Both the position numbers and the translations under genes were made by a program. Shown piece after piece: positions 8,649 to 15,656 of a stretch of DNA of 64,000 nt (positions are counted from its first letter, which is position 1; each line of letters opens with the position of its first letter). This DNA comes from CAZAYY01 sp964489525 (lineage in GTDB: Bacteria > Chloroflexota > Anaerolineae > Anaerolineales > JABWBV01), in contig CAZAYY010000015.1 in assembly GCA_964489525.1 (NCBI GenBank), positions 38,554 to 102,553 of the forward strand, given 5' to 3'. The notes under the pieces are model-generated. The model saw only the letters and a list, made by a program, of their open reading frames with translations. It was not told the origin of the DNA and did not search any database.

Positions 8649-9254
8649 GTGGAAGAAAAAGAACTTGAATTTCCAAAAAGCCTGATTGGTATTATCGTAT
8701 TATTGGCTGCAACCGTTCTGCTGGTGTTCTTCGCCAGCCAGGGCATCACTTCGGATATGCTCCGGCTGCCAGACAACTCCTGGATCATCAAAGTAAATAA
8801 CAGGCCGATTTCGGTGGAACAATATGAACGTGAAGCAGGAATTGAACGGGTGAGGATGGTGTTGGCAGGTGCCGACCCCGCACAATTTAACCCGGGCAGC
8901 ATCATTGATGGCATGATTACCAACAAAATCATCCAGAATGGGGCCGATGATGCCGGACTGGTTCCCCCCCAGGAAGAAATTGATGCCGAAATCGAAGGGG
9001 TGCTTTTTTCGCTAGGCATGACCGAAGCGGATTTGGACCAAATGCTGGTCGAAAATGGCACATCCCTGGATGGGCTGCGAGAATCCATTGGCGAATTCCT
9101 GGTCCGCCTGGACTTTATTACCAATGTTCTCCTGGTAGACTATCCTGAAGAAGAATGGAACGCTCGCTTCGACGAGTGGATTGCCAACCAACAAGCCGCT
9201 GCGAACATCGAAATCAACGAAGATGTGTTAATGGAAACCTTGTTTACACCCTGA
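8649..9254 (+). CDS. Membrane-anchored SurA-N-like protein
   Basis: 201 residues from the GTG at 8649, which has GGGA six bases upstream; the longer ATG frame from 8598 lacks a ribosome site. One transmembrane segment (about 10-32, LIGIIVLLAATVLLVFFAS) is followed by a helical extracytoplasmic domain. This domain begins with ...IIKVNNRPISVEQYERE and continues with IDGMITNKIIQNGA and PPQEEIDAEIE, the pattern of the SurA N-terminal chaperone domain. No parvulin PPIase domain follows, so the protein is short compared with PrsA/SurA. The likely role is an anchored chaperone-like factor for exported proteins. A strong terminator follows. Confidence 0.65.
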   Translation: MEEKELEFPKSLIGIIVLLAATVLLVFFASQGITSDMLRLPDNSWIIKVNNRPISVEQYEREAGIERVRMVLAGADPAQFNPGSIIDGMITNKIIQNGADDAGLVPPQEEIDAEIEGVLFSLGMTEADLDQMLVENGTSLDGLRESIGEFLVRLDFITNVLLVDYPEEEWNARFDEWIANQQAAANIEINEDVLMETLFTP

Positions 9255-9269
9255 TTTTCATGATGGATT

Positions 9270-9303
9270 AAAAAAGACCGGCTCAGAGGCCGGTCTTTTT
9301 TTT
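9270..9303. terminator. Bidirectional rho-independent terminator
   Basis: AAAAAGACCGGC - CTCAGAG-type loop - GCCGGTCTTTTTTTT lies between convergent genes (stops at 9254 and 9316), with A- and T-tracts on both sides. Confidence 0.92.
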
Positions 9304-9315
9304 ATATTTACAAAT

Positions 9316-9951
9316 CTAGCGAATATCCAGCACCTTAAGCACAAGAGGCTCAACCACAGCCTTTACTTTTTCAAGCGGCATGTCAATCACCTTAAAGGTT
9401 GCCGAACGGTTGGTTTGATCTTCCCCGGCATATAGGCCAAACGAAATGAAAGACCCACCGGCTTCGGCAATGGCTTTGCCTAAAATGCCCAATTCACCTT
9501 TTTGTTCTCGCATCAGTGCAGTCACCCGGACCCCGCTTTCGCGAGCACCCATCAATTCCAAAAAGACTTTGAACAAGTCGGTTTCCGTAATAATGCCAAC
9601 TACATGGCCATCGCGCATGACGGGTAAACCACCAATTTTATTATCCGCCATCACACGGGCTGCTTCCTCGATGGGGGTATTTTCGTCCACTGTGAGTACT
9701 TTTTTGGTCATTACATCCTGCACCTTAATGCGGCTGACCAGGTAATTCAACTCCCAAACGCTGAGGGAAGTCGCGGAAGACGGGGAAGCATTCAGCAAAT
9801 CTTTATCAGAAACAATGCCGACCATTTTGCCATCCTGGATCACCGGAGCGCGGCGGATTTTCTCGCGCCTGAACAGGTCGAGGGCCTCCATAATGGGCAT
9901 GTCGGGCTTAATCATGATTGCGGGATGGGACATTCTTTCTTTGACGAGCAT
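9316..9951 (-). CDS. Tandem CBS-domain protein with C-terminal ACT-like domain (AcuB type)
   Basis: 211 residues. Two CBS motifs are clear: residues about 1-60 (VKERMSHP...APVIQDGKMVGIVSDKDLL) and about 78-135 (VQDVMTKKVLTVDENTPIEEAARVM...LPVMRDGHVVGIITETDLF). An ACT-like fold follows (RVTALMREQKGELGILGKAIAEAGG). This is the architecture of AcuB-like regulators, which sense adenine nucleotides or other ligands. The partner is unknown. ATG at 9951 has AAGGAG eight bases upstream. A TATAAT-like -10 lies at 10082-10087 on this strand. The gene is apparently monocistronic. Confidence 0.85.
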   Translation of the reverse strand: MLVKERMSHPAIMIKPDMPIMEALDLFRREKIRRAPVIQDGKMVGIVSDKDLLNASPSSATSLSVWELNYLVSRIKVQDVMTKKVLTVDENTPIEEAARVMADNKIGGLPVMRDGHVVGIITETDLFKVFLELMGARESGVRVTALMREQKGELGILGKAIAEAGGSFISFGLYAGEDQTNRSATFKVIDMPLEKVKAVVEPLVLKVLDIR

Positions 9952-10140
9952 GGATCACTCCTTGAAGGTTAATTAGGTCCGCCTGGCGCCAGGCTGGAGG
10001 ATGAACTGAGAAACATCAACCTGGTTGTGTGGGCAACGCAACTGCAGCAACCCAAACCAGGAATTCAGATTTTCGAAAACAATTATAACGTAAAAAAATC
10101 ATACCCATCCGTCAGATGACTGCCTGGGTGCGCGCAAATG

Positions 10141-10201
10141 TCCATTCCCCACCCCCAACCCCGCCCCAGGCTTTGGGGCGGGGTTGGGGGTGGGGAATGG
10201 A
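10141..10201. repeat. GC-rich dispersed hairpin, copy 2 (perfect 28-bp stem)
   Basis: Arms 10141-10168 and 10174-10201 are perfectly complementary around a 5-base GGCTT loop. The core CCCCGCCCCA/TGGGGCGGGG is shared with copies at 8455, 25714, 33712 and (degenerate) 52263. It lies just past the 3' end of the M20 peptidase gene. Confidence 0.95.
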
Positions 10202-10231
10202 ATTGGACTTATCACAGAATTTCTGGCTTTA

Positions 10232-11593
10232 TTAATACTGTGCAAATGCCTGGATAATGCGAACGACATGCCGGGCACCTTTGAGGTAAATATCCAGGCG
10301 AATGTTTTCATTCGGAGCGTGCGCTCTTGTGCCAGGATATCCGACACCCGAAGACGCAATCGGCAATTTAAGGTATTCGATAAAGGGATAGCTGGGTCCA
10401 GAGCCGCCAATGATTGGGGCAACCTCCATCGGCATCCCATAAACAGGCAGGGCTGTATCCATCACAAGCCTGACAAACGGATCATCCGGGTCTACTTTTG
10501 CAGGAATAGTGCCGCCAAGAAACTTAATTTCCACATCCGAAAACCCCTCAGCGTCCAGGTGGGCACGCAGCAGCTGCAGCACCTGTTCGGGGCGCTGGTC
10601 GGGCACCAGGCGAAAATCCACTTTGGCGAAGGCCTGGGCGGGCAAAACCGTTTTCGACCCGGCCCCCTGGTAGCCCGAATTCAGGCCGCAAATGGTACAG
10701 GTCGGTTCGAACACCGCAACGCGACGCAGATCTACCCCCCGCTCCAGGCCGCGCAAGAAGTGGCCGACGCCATAACGCTGTTTTAAATCATCGGCTTCTT
10801 CGGGTAAAGCGGCCAACAGTTCCAGATCTTTCTGCGAGGGCGGGCGAACCGGGTCGTAAAAGCCAGGGATGCGAATTTTCTCATCGGGGCCTTTAAGCGA
10901 AGCTAGCGCCCAGGTCAGCCGCCAGGCCGCATTGGGGAAAATGGAACCTCCCAGGCCAGAGTGCGTGTCTACTGCGGCGGTTGTCACCGAAAGTTCCACG
11001 TAACAAATCCCGCGCATTCCCAGTGTCATCGAGGGCTGCTCAAGATGGTTCACCCCTCCAAACTCCCAAATGCAAGCATCCGCAGCCAAAATATCCACAT
11101 GATTGCGGATGAATTCGGTCATGTGAACACTACCGATTTCTTCTTCCCCTTCAACAATAAACTTGATATTGCAAGGAAGCTCGCCTTGTTCCGCCAGGAT
11201 AGCATCAATTGCAAACAGGCGGCTGGTCAGGTGGCCTTTGTCGTCACTCACCCCGCGGGCATACAGCTTCCCATCGCGCAGGGTGGCCTCAAACGGGGGT
11301 GAATCCCACAATTCAAAAGGCTCAGCAGGCTGGACATCGTAATGATTGTAAAACAACAGGGTTTTGTCAACTTTGCCCTTGCGCTCGGCAACCACAACTG
11401 GCGCACCGCCAGAGGGTAGTACCTGAACAACAAAGCCACGTTTGCGCAACATATCGGCAGTCAGCGCTGCGCATTCTTCAAGCCCAAGGTTTTGGGCAGC
11501 AATGCTGGGCTGCGCACAGTACACCGAAAGCTCAGCAATGCTTTGATTCAAGTTCTGCTCCAAATAAGCATCCATTTTTTGCATCGAATCCAT
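10232..11593 (-). CDS. M20-family (ArgE/DapE/CPG2-like) dipeptidase
   Basis: 453 residues. Zinc-site motifs of M20 are present: the first ligand in NHYDVQPA (about residue 82), ARGVSDDKGH with the bridging Asp, EGEEEIGS with the catalytic Glu pair, and a late HAPNEN-type His near the C-terminus. The lid domain (about 200-330) is present, so length is normal. The family hydrolyses dipeptides or N-acyl amino acids in the cytoplasm. GGAGG lies 7 bases before the ATG. The gene follows the VTT protein with a 2-base gap and ends the udk-cyclophilin-VTT-M20 operon. A second M20 paralogue lies at 33890-35266. Substrate is not predictable. Confidence 0.9.
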   Translation of the reverse strand: MDSMQKMDAYLEQNLNQSIAELSVYCAQPSIAAQNLGLEECAALTADMLRKRGFVVQVLPSGGAPVVVAERKGKVDKTLLFYNHYDVQPAEPFELWDSPPFEATLRDGKLYARGVSDDKGHLTSRLFAIDAILAEQGELPCNIKFIVEGEEEIGSVHMTEFIRNHVDILAADACIWEFGGVNHLEQPSMTLGMRGICYVELSVTTAAVDTHSGLGGSIFPNAAWRLTWALASLKGPDEKIRIPGFYDPVRPPSQKDLELLAALPEEADDLKQRYGVGHFLRGLERGVDLRRVAVFEPTCTICGLNSGYQGAGSKTVLPAQAFAKVDFRLVPDQRPEQVLQLLRAHLDAEGFSDVEIKFLGGTIPAKVDPDDPFVRLVMDTALPVYGMPMEVAPIIGGSGPSYPFIEYLKLPIASSGVGYPGTRAHAPNENIRLDIYLKGARHVVRIIQAFAQY

Positions 11594-11595
11594 GT

Positions 11596-12228
11596 TTACA
11601 CCTCCAACATCCAGGCAAACCAGGCATTACCCAGGTAAGCCACAACCAACATTTTTAGAATTTTTCCAAAGACAATATAGGACAAAAACCGCAGCACGGG
11701 CACACGCAGCGCGCCAGCCGCAATACCAGCCATGTCAAAAAAAGGCAGCGGCAAAAAAGCAAGCACCAACAAGAACCAACCGGTAAAACGCGGGCGCTGC
11801 TCCATCCAGGTTCGAATCCGTTCATAGGTTTGGGTGTTTTCAACCACAACATTGCCGGACAGGCCGGCAATATACCCGGACAACTCCCCAATTGAAGCAC
11901 CCACACCTGCCAAAACCGCCACCCAAAACGGGTTTAGCACCGCGCCCATTGAAAAGACGATGACCAGTGAGGGGGCAGGCAGCACCACCGTTGCACTGGC
12001 CAGCACCGAAAAAAGAAAAATGCCCGGATATCCATACCGGGCAAATTTCTCTACTTCACTGCTATAAGCAATAATGAGCACACTGAGGGCCACCACGAAC
12101 AAGATTCCACTAAGCCGGAAAAGCTTATTGCGCCGCTCGGGGGTGAACCACGAACCCGAAGCCTGGCGCTCGGGTTTTTGGCCTGGTTCTGGCGGAGTAT
12201 CACCGGGGATTTGGGCAGGGGTGTCCAG
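11596..12228 (-). CDS. VTT/DedA-like (YqaA-type) membrane protein, probable CTG start
   Basis: The membrane part (about 168 residues) has hydrophobic segments typical of VTT proteins, with the PAPSLVIVFSMGA re-entrant-like stretch and GYIAGLSG, and a C-terminal FGKILKMLVVAYLG. A TTG at 12102 would start inside the first membrane segment. The same frame stays open upstream to 12228, adding a hydrophilic, proline-rich and then basic leader (...FTPERRNKLFRLSG) that obeys the positive-inside rule. The only start-like codon there with a ribosome site is CTG at 12226-12228: GAGG is six bases upstream and the preceding cyclophilin gene stops two bases earlier. I infer a CTG start, giving 210 residues. 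VTT proteins act as lipid scramblases or flippases. Confidence 0.65.
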   Translation of the reverse strand: MDTPAQIPGDTPPEPGQKPERQASGSWFTPERRNKLFRLSGILFVVALSVLIIAYSSEVEKFARYGYPGIFLFSVLASATVVLPAPSLVIVFSMGAVLNPFWVAVLAGVGASIGELSGYIAGLSGNVVVENTQTYERIRTWMEQRPRFTGWFLLVLAFLPLPFFDMAGIAAGALRVPVLRFLSYIVFGKILKMLVVAYLGNAWFAWMLEV

Positions 12229-12229
12229 G

Positions 12230-12736
12230 TCAGACCTCAGAAATCACCACAGACTGCAGCTTTATGGAAGGTGAGTTCACTTTCATCGGGTCGCGGGCTG
12301 GAATCGAAAGCAAAACATCCATTCCTTCAACCACCTCCCCAAAAACCGCATGGCGGTTGTCCAACCAGGGCGTAGGAACATGGGTCAGGAAAAATTGTGA
12401 GCCGTTGGTGTTAGGGCCGGCATTAGCCATCGAAAGGATTCCAGGTTTGCTGTGCCGCAGGGAGGGATGAAACTCATCGCGAAATTGGTAGCCCGGGCCG
12501 CCCCTGCCGGTTCCGGTCGGGTCACCGCCTTGGGCCATAAAATCCTCAATTACCCGGTGGAAAATGGTACCGTCATAAAAGCCCTCGCGAGCCAAAAAGA
12601 CAAAATTATTGACTGTGGCCGGGACTTTATCCGCGAACAGGCTGACCACAATATCACCTTTGTCAGTTTTGAAAGTGGCCTGGTATTTCTTTTTTAAGTC
12701 CAGGGTCATCGACGGGGGGGTTTTCCATTGTTTCAT
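12230..12736 (-). CDS. Cyclophilin-type peptidyl-prolyl cis-trans isomerase
   Basis: 168 residues with the complete cyclophilin core: FHRVIEDFMAQGGD, GTGRGGPGY, LSMANAGPNTNGSQFF and WLDNRHAVFGEV. The catalytic Arg of FHRV is present. The short N-terminal lead (MKQWKTPPSM) has no signal peptide, so it is cytoplasmic, assisting protein folding. AGGAGACAAGCAC precedes the ATG. It lies 16 bases after udk and 1 base before the VTT protein in the same operon. Confidence 0.95.
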   Translation of the reverse strand: MKQWKTPPSMTLDLKKKYQATFKTDKGDIVVSLFADKVPATVNNFVFLAREGFYDGTIFHRVIEDFMAQGGDPTGTGRGGPGYQFRDEFHPSLRHSKPGILSMANAGPNTNGSQFFLTHVPTPWLDNRHAVFGEVVEGMDVLLSIPARDPMKVNSPSIKLQSVVISEV

Positions 12737-12752
12737 GTGCTTGTCTCCTTAT

Positions 12753-13391
12753 TCAATTTGATTTAAGCATGGTTTGAATTCGAGCCACAACCATATCCAG
12801 TGCAACGGTGTTAAACCCGCCTTCGGGGATCACCACATCGGCGTAGCGTTTGGATGGCTCGACAAATTCCAGGTGCATAGGACGGACGGTGGCCAGGTAT
12901 TGGTGCAGCACAGATTCCGTGGTTCTGCCGCGCTCGCGAATATCGCGCTGAAGGCGGCGAATCAGGCGCAAATCGGCATCCGTATCGACAAATATTTTAA
13001 CATCGAAAAGCGAGCGCAGGTCTGCATCACAAAAAATCAAAATCCCCTCCACCAACACAACAGGCCGGGGGGAAACAGGGATGGTATTACGCGTCCGGGA
13101 ATGGTTTGTAAAATCGTATACCGGCAGTTCAATCGGCAGCCAGCTGCGCAGGGCTTTAATGTGCTCAACCATCAGGCTGGTTTCCAATGAATCCGGGTGG
13201 TCAAAATTCACATCCAGGCGGCGGGGAAATGGCAAATCACTAAGGTCGCGGTAATACGCGTCGTGGGGCAGGTAAGCAATCTGGTTTCTGCCAACCCTTT
13301 GCAGAATTTCATTGGCTACGGTGGTTTTGCCAGAACCAGACCCCCCCGCAATTGCGATAACCAATGGAACCCGCTGGTGACTTGTGTGCAT
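12753..13391 (-). CDS. udk: Uridine kinase
   Basis: 212 residues from the ATG at 13391; a longer TTG frame from 13427 is ruled out because it would include the promoter. The N-terminal P-loop IAGGSGSGKTT, the VYDFTNHSR substrate motif and VLVEGILIF (Walker B) identify a uridine/cytidine kinase that makes UMP/CMP from nucleosides using ATP or GTP (pyrimidine salvage). The TATAAT box ends six bases before the ATG and no ribosome site exists, so translation is probably leaderless. First gene of a four-gene operon (udk, cyclophilin, VTT, M20). A tRNA-Thr gene lies upstream in the same direction. Confidence 0.93.
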   Translation of the reverse strand: MHTSHQRVPLVIAIAGGSGSGKTTVANEILQRVGRNQIAYLPHDAYYRDLSDLPFPRRLDVNFDHPDSLETSLMVEHIKALRSWLPIELPVYDFTNHSRTRNTIPVSPRPVVLVEGILIFCDADLRSLFDVKIFVDTDADLRLIRRLQRDIRERGRTTESVLHQYLATVRPMHLEFVEPSKRYADVVIPEGGFNTVALDMVVARIQTMLKSN

Positions 13392-13397
13392 AAAAGA

Positions 13398-13427
13398 ATT
13401 ATAATGGAAATTGTGAAAAAGCAACAA
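13398..13427 (-). promoter_or_regulatory. Promoter for udk operon, leaderless arrangement
   Basis: TTGTTG (13422-13427), an 18-base spacer and a perfect TATAAT (13398-13403). The ATG follows after TCTTTT, so the transcription start should coincide with the start codon. Confidence 0.65.
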
Positions 13428-13431
13428 AAAA

Positions 13432-13504
13432 AGCCACCAGAGGGGGTCGAACCCTCGACCTAGCGATTACGAATCGCTCGCTCTGCCAACTGAGCTATGG
13501 TGGC
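13432..13504 (-). tRNA. tRNA-Thr(CGT)
   Basis: Read on the minus strand, the acceptor arms GCCACCA/TGGTGGC pair fully. The D-arm GCTCAGTTGGCAGAGC, anticodon stem AGCGA/TCGCT with loop TTCGTAA, and T-arm GAGGGTTCGACCCCCTC all fold canonically. The anticodon CGT reads ACG threonine codons. The discriminator base is T. CCA is not encoded. Confidence 0.95.
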
Positions 13505-13536
13505 GCAGATAACTTTTTTGGAAACGTGCGGGCGGT

Positions 13537-13564
13537 ATTATACCAAAATTCATGCGCCGGACAA
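13537..13564 (-). promoter_or_regulatory. Promoter for tRNA-Thr
   Basis: TTGTCC (13559-13564), 16-base spacer and TATAAT (13537-13542) preceded by TGG (extended -10). The start site would be about 25 bases upstream of the tRNA. The -10 sits in GGTATAATACC, a near-palindrome that could also serve the divergent GT4 gene. Confidence 0.65.
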
Positions 13565-13599
13565 GGGCAAAACGGCCAACCCCAAATTAGGAACCAACC

Positions 13600-14841
13600 A
13601 TGCGAATTGCGATGCTTTCATACCACACCTGCCCACTGGCAACCCTGGGCGGCAAAGATACCGGGGGAATGAATGTATATGTGCGCGAGCTGACCCGCCA
13701 CCTCGGAGAGCTGGGTGTGCAGGTGGATGTGTTTACCCGTTCACAGGATGAACATGTGCCCCATGTACTGCACGACCTGGGTTATGGCAACCGAATTGTC
13801 CACATTCCAGCAGGTCCAGAGGTGCCCCTCCCCAAGGAGGAACTGATCGGCCACATCCCATCCTTTGTGGAAGGCATTCTGGAATTTGCAGAACGAAAAG
13901 GGATCACCTACGACCTGGTCCACAGCCATTACTGGATGTCGGGGATGGCGGCTCGGGAATTAAAAAAAGCCTGGAGTGTGCCGGTTGTGCACATGTTTCA
14001 CACCCTGGGGCACATGAAAAACCGGGTCGCTGGCCTGGGCGAAGCCGAAGGCGCTTACCGAATCGATGGCGAGATGGCGGTGCTGGACATGGCAGACCGG
14101 ATTGTGGCCGCTACACCAGCCGAAGTTGCCCAGCTCCAGTGGCTGTACAACGCCCAAAAAACAAAAATCGTTGTCATCCCACCTGGTGTAGATTTAAGCC
14201 GCTTCTATCCCATTCCAAAAGATGAAGCCAAGGAGTTTACCGGGGTTCCGAAAGAGCAACACAACATTTTGTTTGTCGGCCGGATTGAGCCCCTGAAAGG
14301 AATTGATACCCTGATTCGGGCAATGGCCTTGATGGAAGCGAACCATAAAGACATCCTCGAAGAACAGCCCATTTGCGTCGCCATTATTGGCGGCGACCCA
14401 GGAGCATCGCCCGAAACCATGTCGGCAGAAATGAGCCGGCTGCAGGCCCTTCGGTTGGAATATGGCGTCAAAGAAATGGTCAATTTCCTGGGAAAACGAA
14501 GCCAGGACAGCCTCCCTTACTATTATTCCGGGGCAAGCATTGTGGTTATGCCTTCCCACTACGAATCTTTTGGAATGGTGGCGTTGGAGGCGATGGCCTG
14601 CGGCACGCCTGTGGTTGCCTCGCAGGTAGGCGGGTTAGCTTTTTTGGTGCGCGATGGGGAGACCGGATACCTCACCCCAGGAGATGACCCGGACGCGCTG
14701 TGCAAACGCATTGTGGCCCTGTTAAAAAGCAAACCTTTGCGAGACCAAATGGGCCGCCAGGCAGCTGAATATGCCCGGCAGTACAGCTGGAAAAATGTTG
14801 CTGAAAAAATCCAGGGGCTTTATGGGGAATTGGTGGGCTAA
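13600..14841 (+). CDS. GT4-family glycosyltransferase (MshA/sucrose-synthase-like)
   Basis: 413 residues with two Rossmann domains. The N-terminal domain has the glycine loop GGKDTGGMNVYVRELTRHL and the HSHYWMSG motif typical of MshA/sucrose-phosphate-synthase relatives. The C-terminal domain has LFVGRIEPLKGIDTLI and the donor-binding ESFGMVALEAMACGTPVV (EX7E). It is a retaining transferase using an NDP-sugar; the acceptor (inositol phosphate, hexose phosphate or lipid) cannot be told from sequence. AGGA precedes the ATG. It converges with xdhC so closely that the stop codons overlap (14838-14841). No sugar-phosphate phosphatase is adjacent. Confidence 0.88.
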   Translation: MRIAMLSYHTCPLATLGGKDTGGMNVYVRELTRHLGELGVQVDVFTRSQDEHVPHVLHDLGYGNRIVHIPAGPEVPLPKEELIGHIPSFVEGILEFAERKGITYDLVHSHYWMSGMAARELKKAWSVPVVHMFHTLGHMKNRVAGLGEAEGAYRIDGEMAVLDMADRIVAATPAEVAQLQWLYNAQKTKIVVIPPGVDLSRFYPIPKDEAKEFTGVPKEQHNILFVGRIEPLKGIDTLIRAMALMEANHKDILEEQPICVAIIGGDPGASPETMSAEMSRLQALRLEYGVKEMVNFLGKRSQDSLPYYYSGASIVVMPSHYESFGMVALEAMACGTPVVASQVGGLAFLVRDGETGYLTPGDDPDALCKRIVALLKSKPLRDQMGRQAAEYARQYSWKNVAEKIQGLYGELVG

Positions 14842-15653
14842 ACCCCACCCTGCTGGCGCATTACCCGGCCTGTACCGCCGCGTTGGATTTGAATAATTTG
14901 CGCCAGGATGCTCACTGCGATTTCTTCCGGCGTTTCGGCGTTCAGCTCCAGGCCAACCGGGGAGAAAATCCGGTCGAGCTGGTCTTTGCCGATGCCTTGC
15001 TCCAGCAGCGCAGCGGTTGTGGTTGCCCACCGCCGGCGAGAACCAATCACGCCAATAAACGCGGCTGAAGTCTGAAGCAGAGCAGGCAGGCCCGCGATGT
15101 CCACCCCGGCATTCCGCGTGGTAAGAACCAGGAAAGTATGGGGGGTAATGGCCAGTAAATTGGGAATTTCGGCCAACGATACGGGCAGGTATTCATCGGC
15201 ACCTGGTGCCACATCCGGGGTGCAAAATTCAGGTCGGTCGTCTGAAACCACCACACGAAAGCCCAACCACCCACCCAGGTGGGCAACCGCCTTGCCAACA
15301 TGCCCCATTCCAACCACAACCAGGGTTGGGCGAGGAAAAACCGGTTCAATAAAAACTGCAACCGTACCGCCGCACACACCCGGGTCGCCCCGGGCCGGGT
15401 CCACCATGCTGAACTGCAGGGTTTCTGGCTGCCCGGTTTTCAGGGTTTGTTGGGCAGTTTGAATCACCCGGGCTTCCAATTCTCCGCCGCCAACGGTTCC
15501 CATAATCGTTCCATCCGGGAAAAACAACATCTTGCTGCCAACCCGGCGGGGTGTTGAACCCCGGCTGTTGATAATGGTGCATAAAACACAAGGCTGACCG
15601 CTGGCTTCTACGGCTGCCAACTTCTGATAAATGGGTTCAGAGCCAGGATGCAT
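14838..15653 (-). CDS. xdhC: XdhC/CoxF-family molybdenum cofactor insertion protein
   Basis: 271 residues. The N-terminal XdhC domain shows CTIINSRGSTPRRVGSKMLF and GTVGGGELEARVI. The C-terminal Rossmann domain shows VVVGMGHVGKAVAHLGGWLGF and SDDRPEF. XdhC proteins bind and sulfurate Moco and hand it to xanthine-dehydrogenase-type enzymes. This fits its place as the last gene of the operon containing the FAD and fused FeS/Mo subunits. AGGAGG lies 8 bases before the ATG, and the gap to the cyclase gene is 3 bases. Its tail shares bases with the convergent GT4 stop. Confidence 0.92.
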   Translation of the reverse strand: MHPGSEPIYQKLAAVEASGQPCVLCTIINSRGSTPRRVGSKMLFFPDGTIMGTVGGGELEARVIQTAQQTLKTGQPETLQFSMVDPARGDPGVCGGTVAVFIEPVFPRPTLVVVGMGHVGKAVAHLGGWLGFRVVVSDDRPEFCTPDVAPGADEYLPVSLAEIPNLLAITPHTFLVLTTRNAGVDIAGLPALLQTSAAFIGVIGSRRRWATTTAALLEQGIGKDQLDRIFSPVGLELNAETPEEIAVSILAQIIQIQRGGTGRVMRQQGGV

Positions 15654-15656
15654 GGC

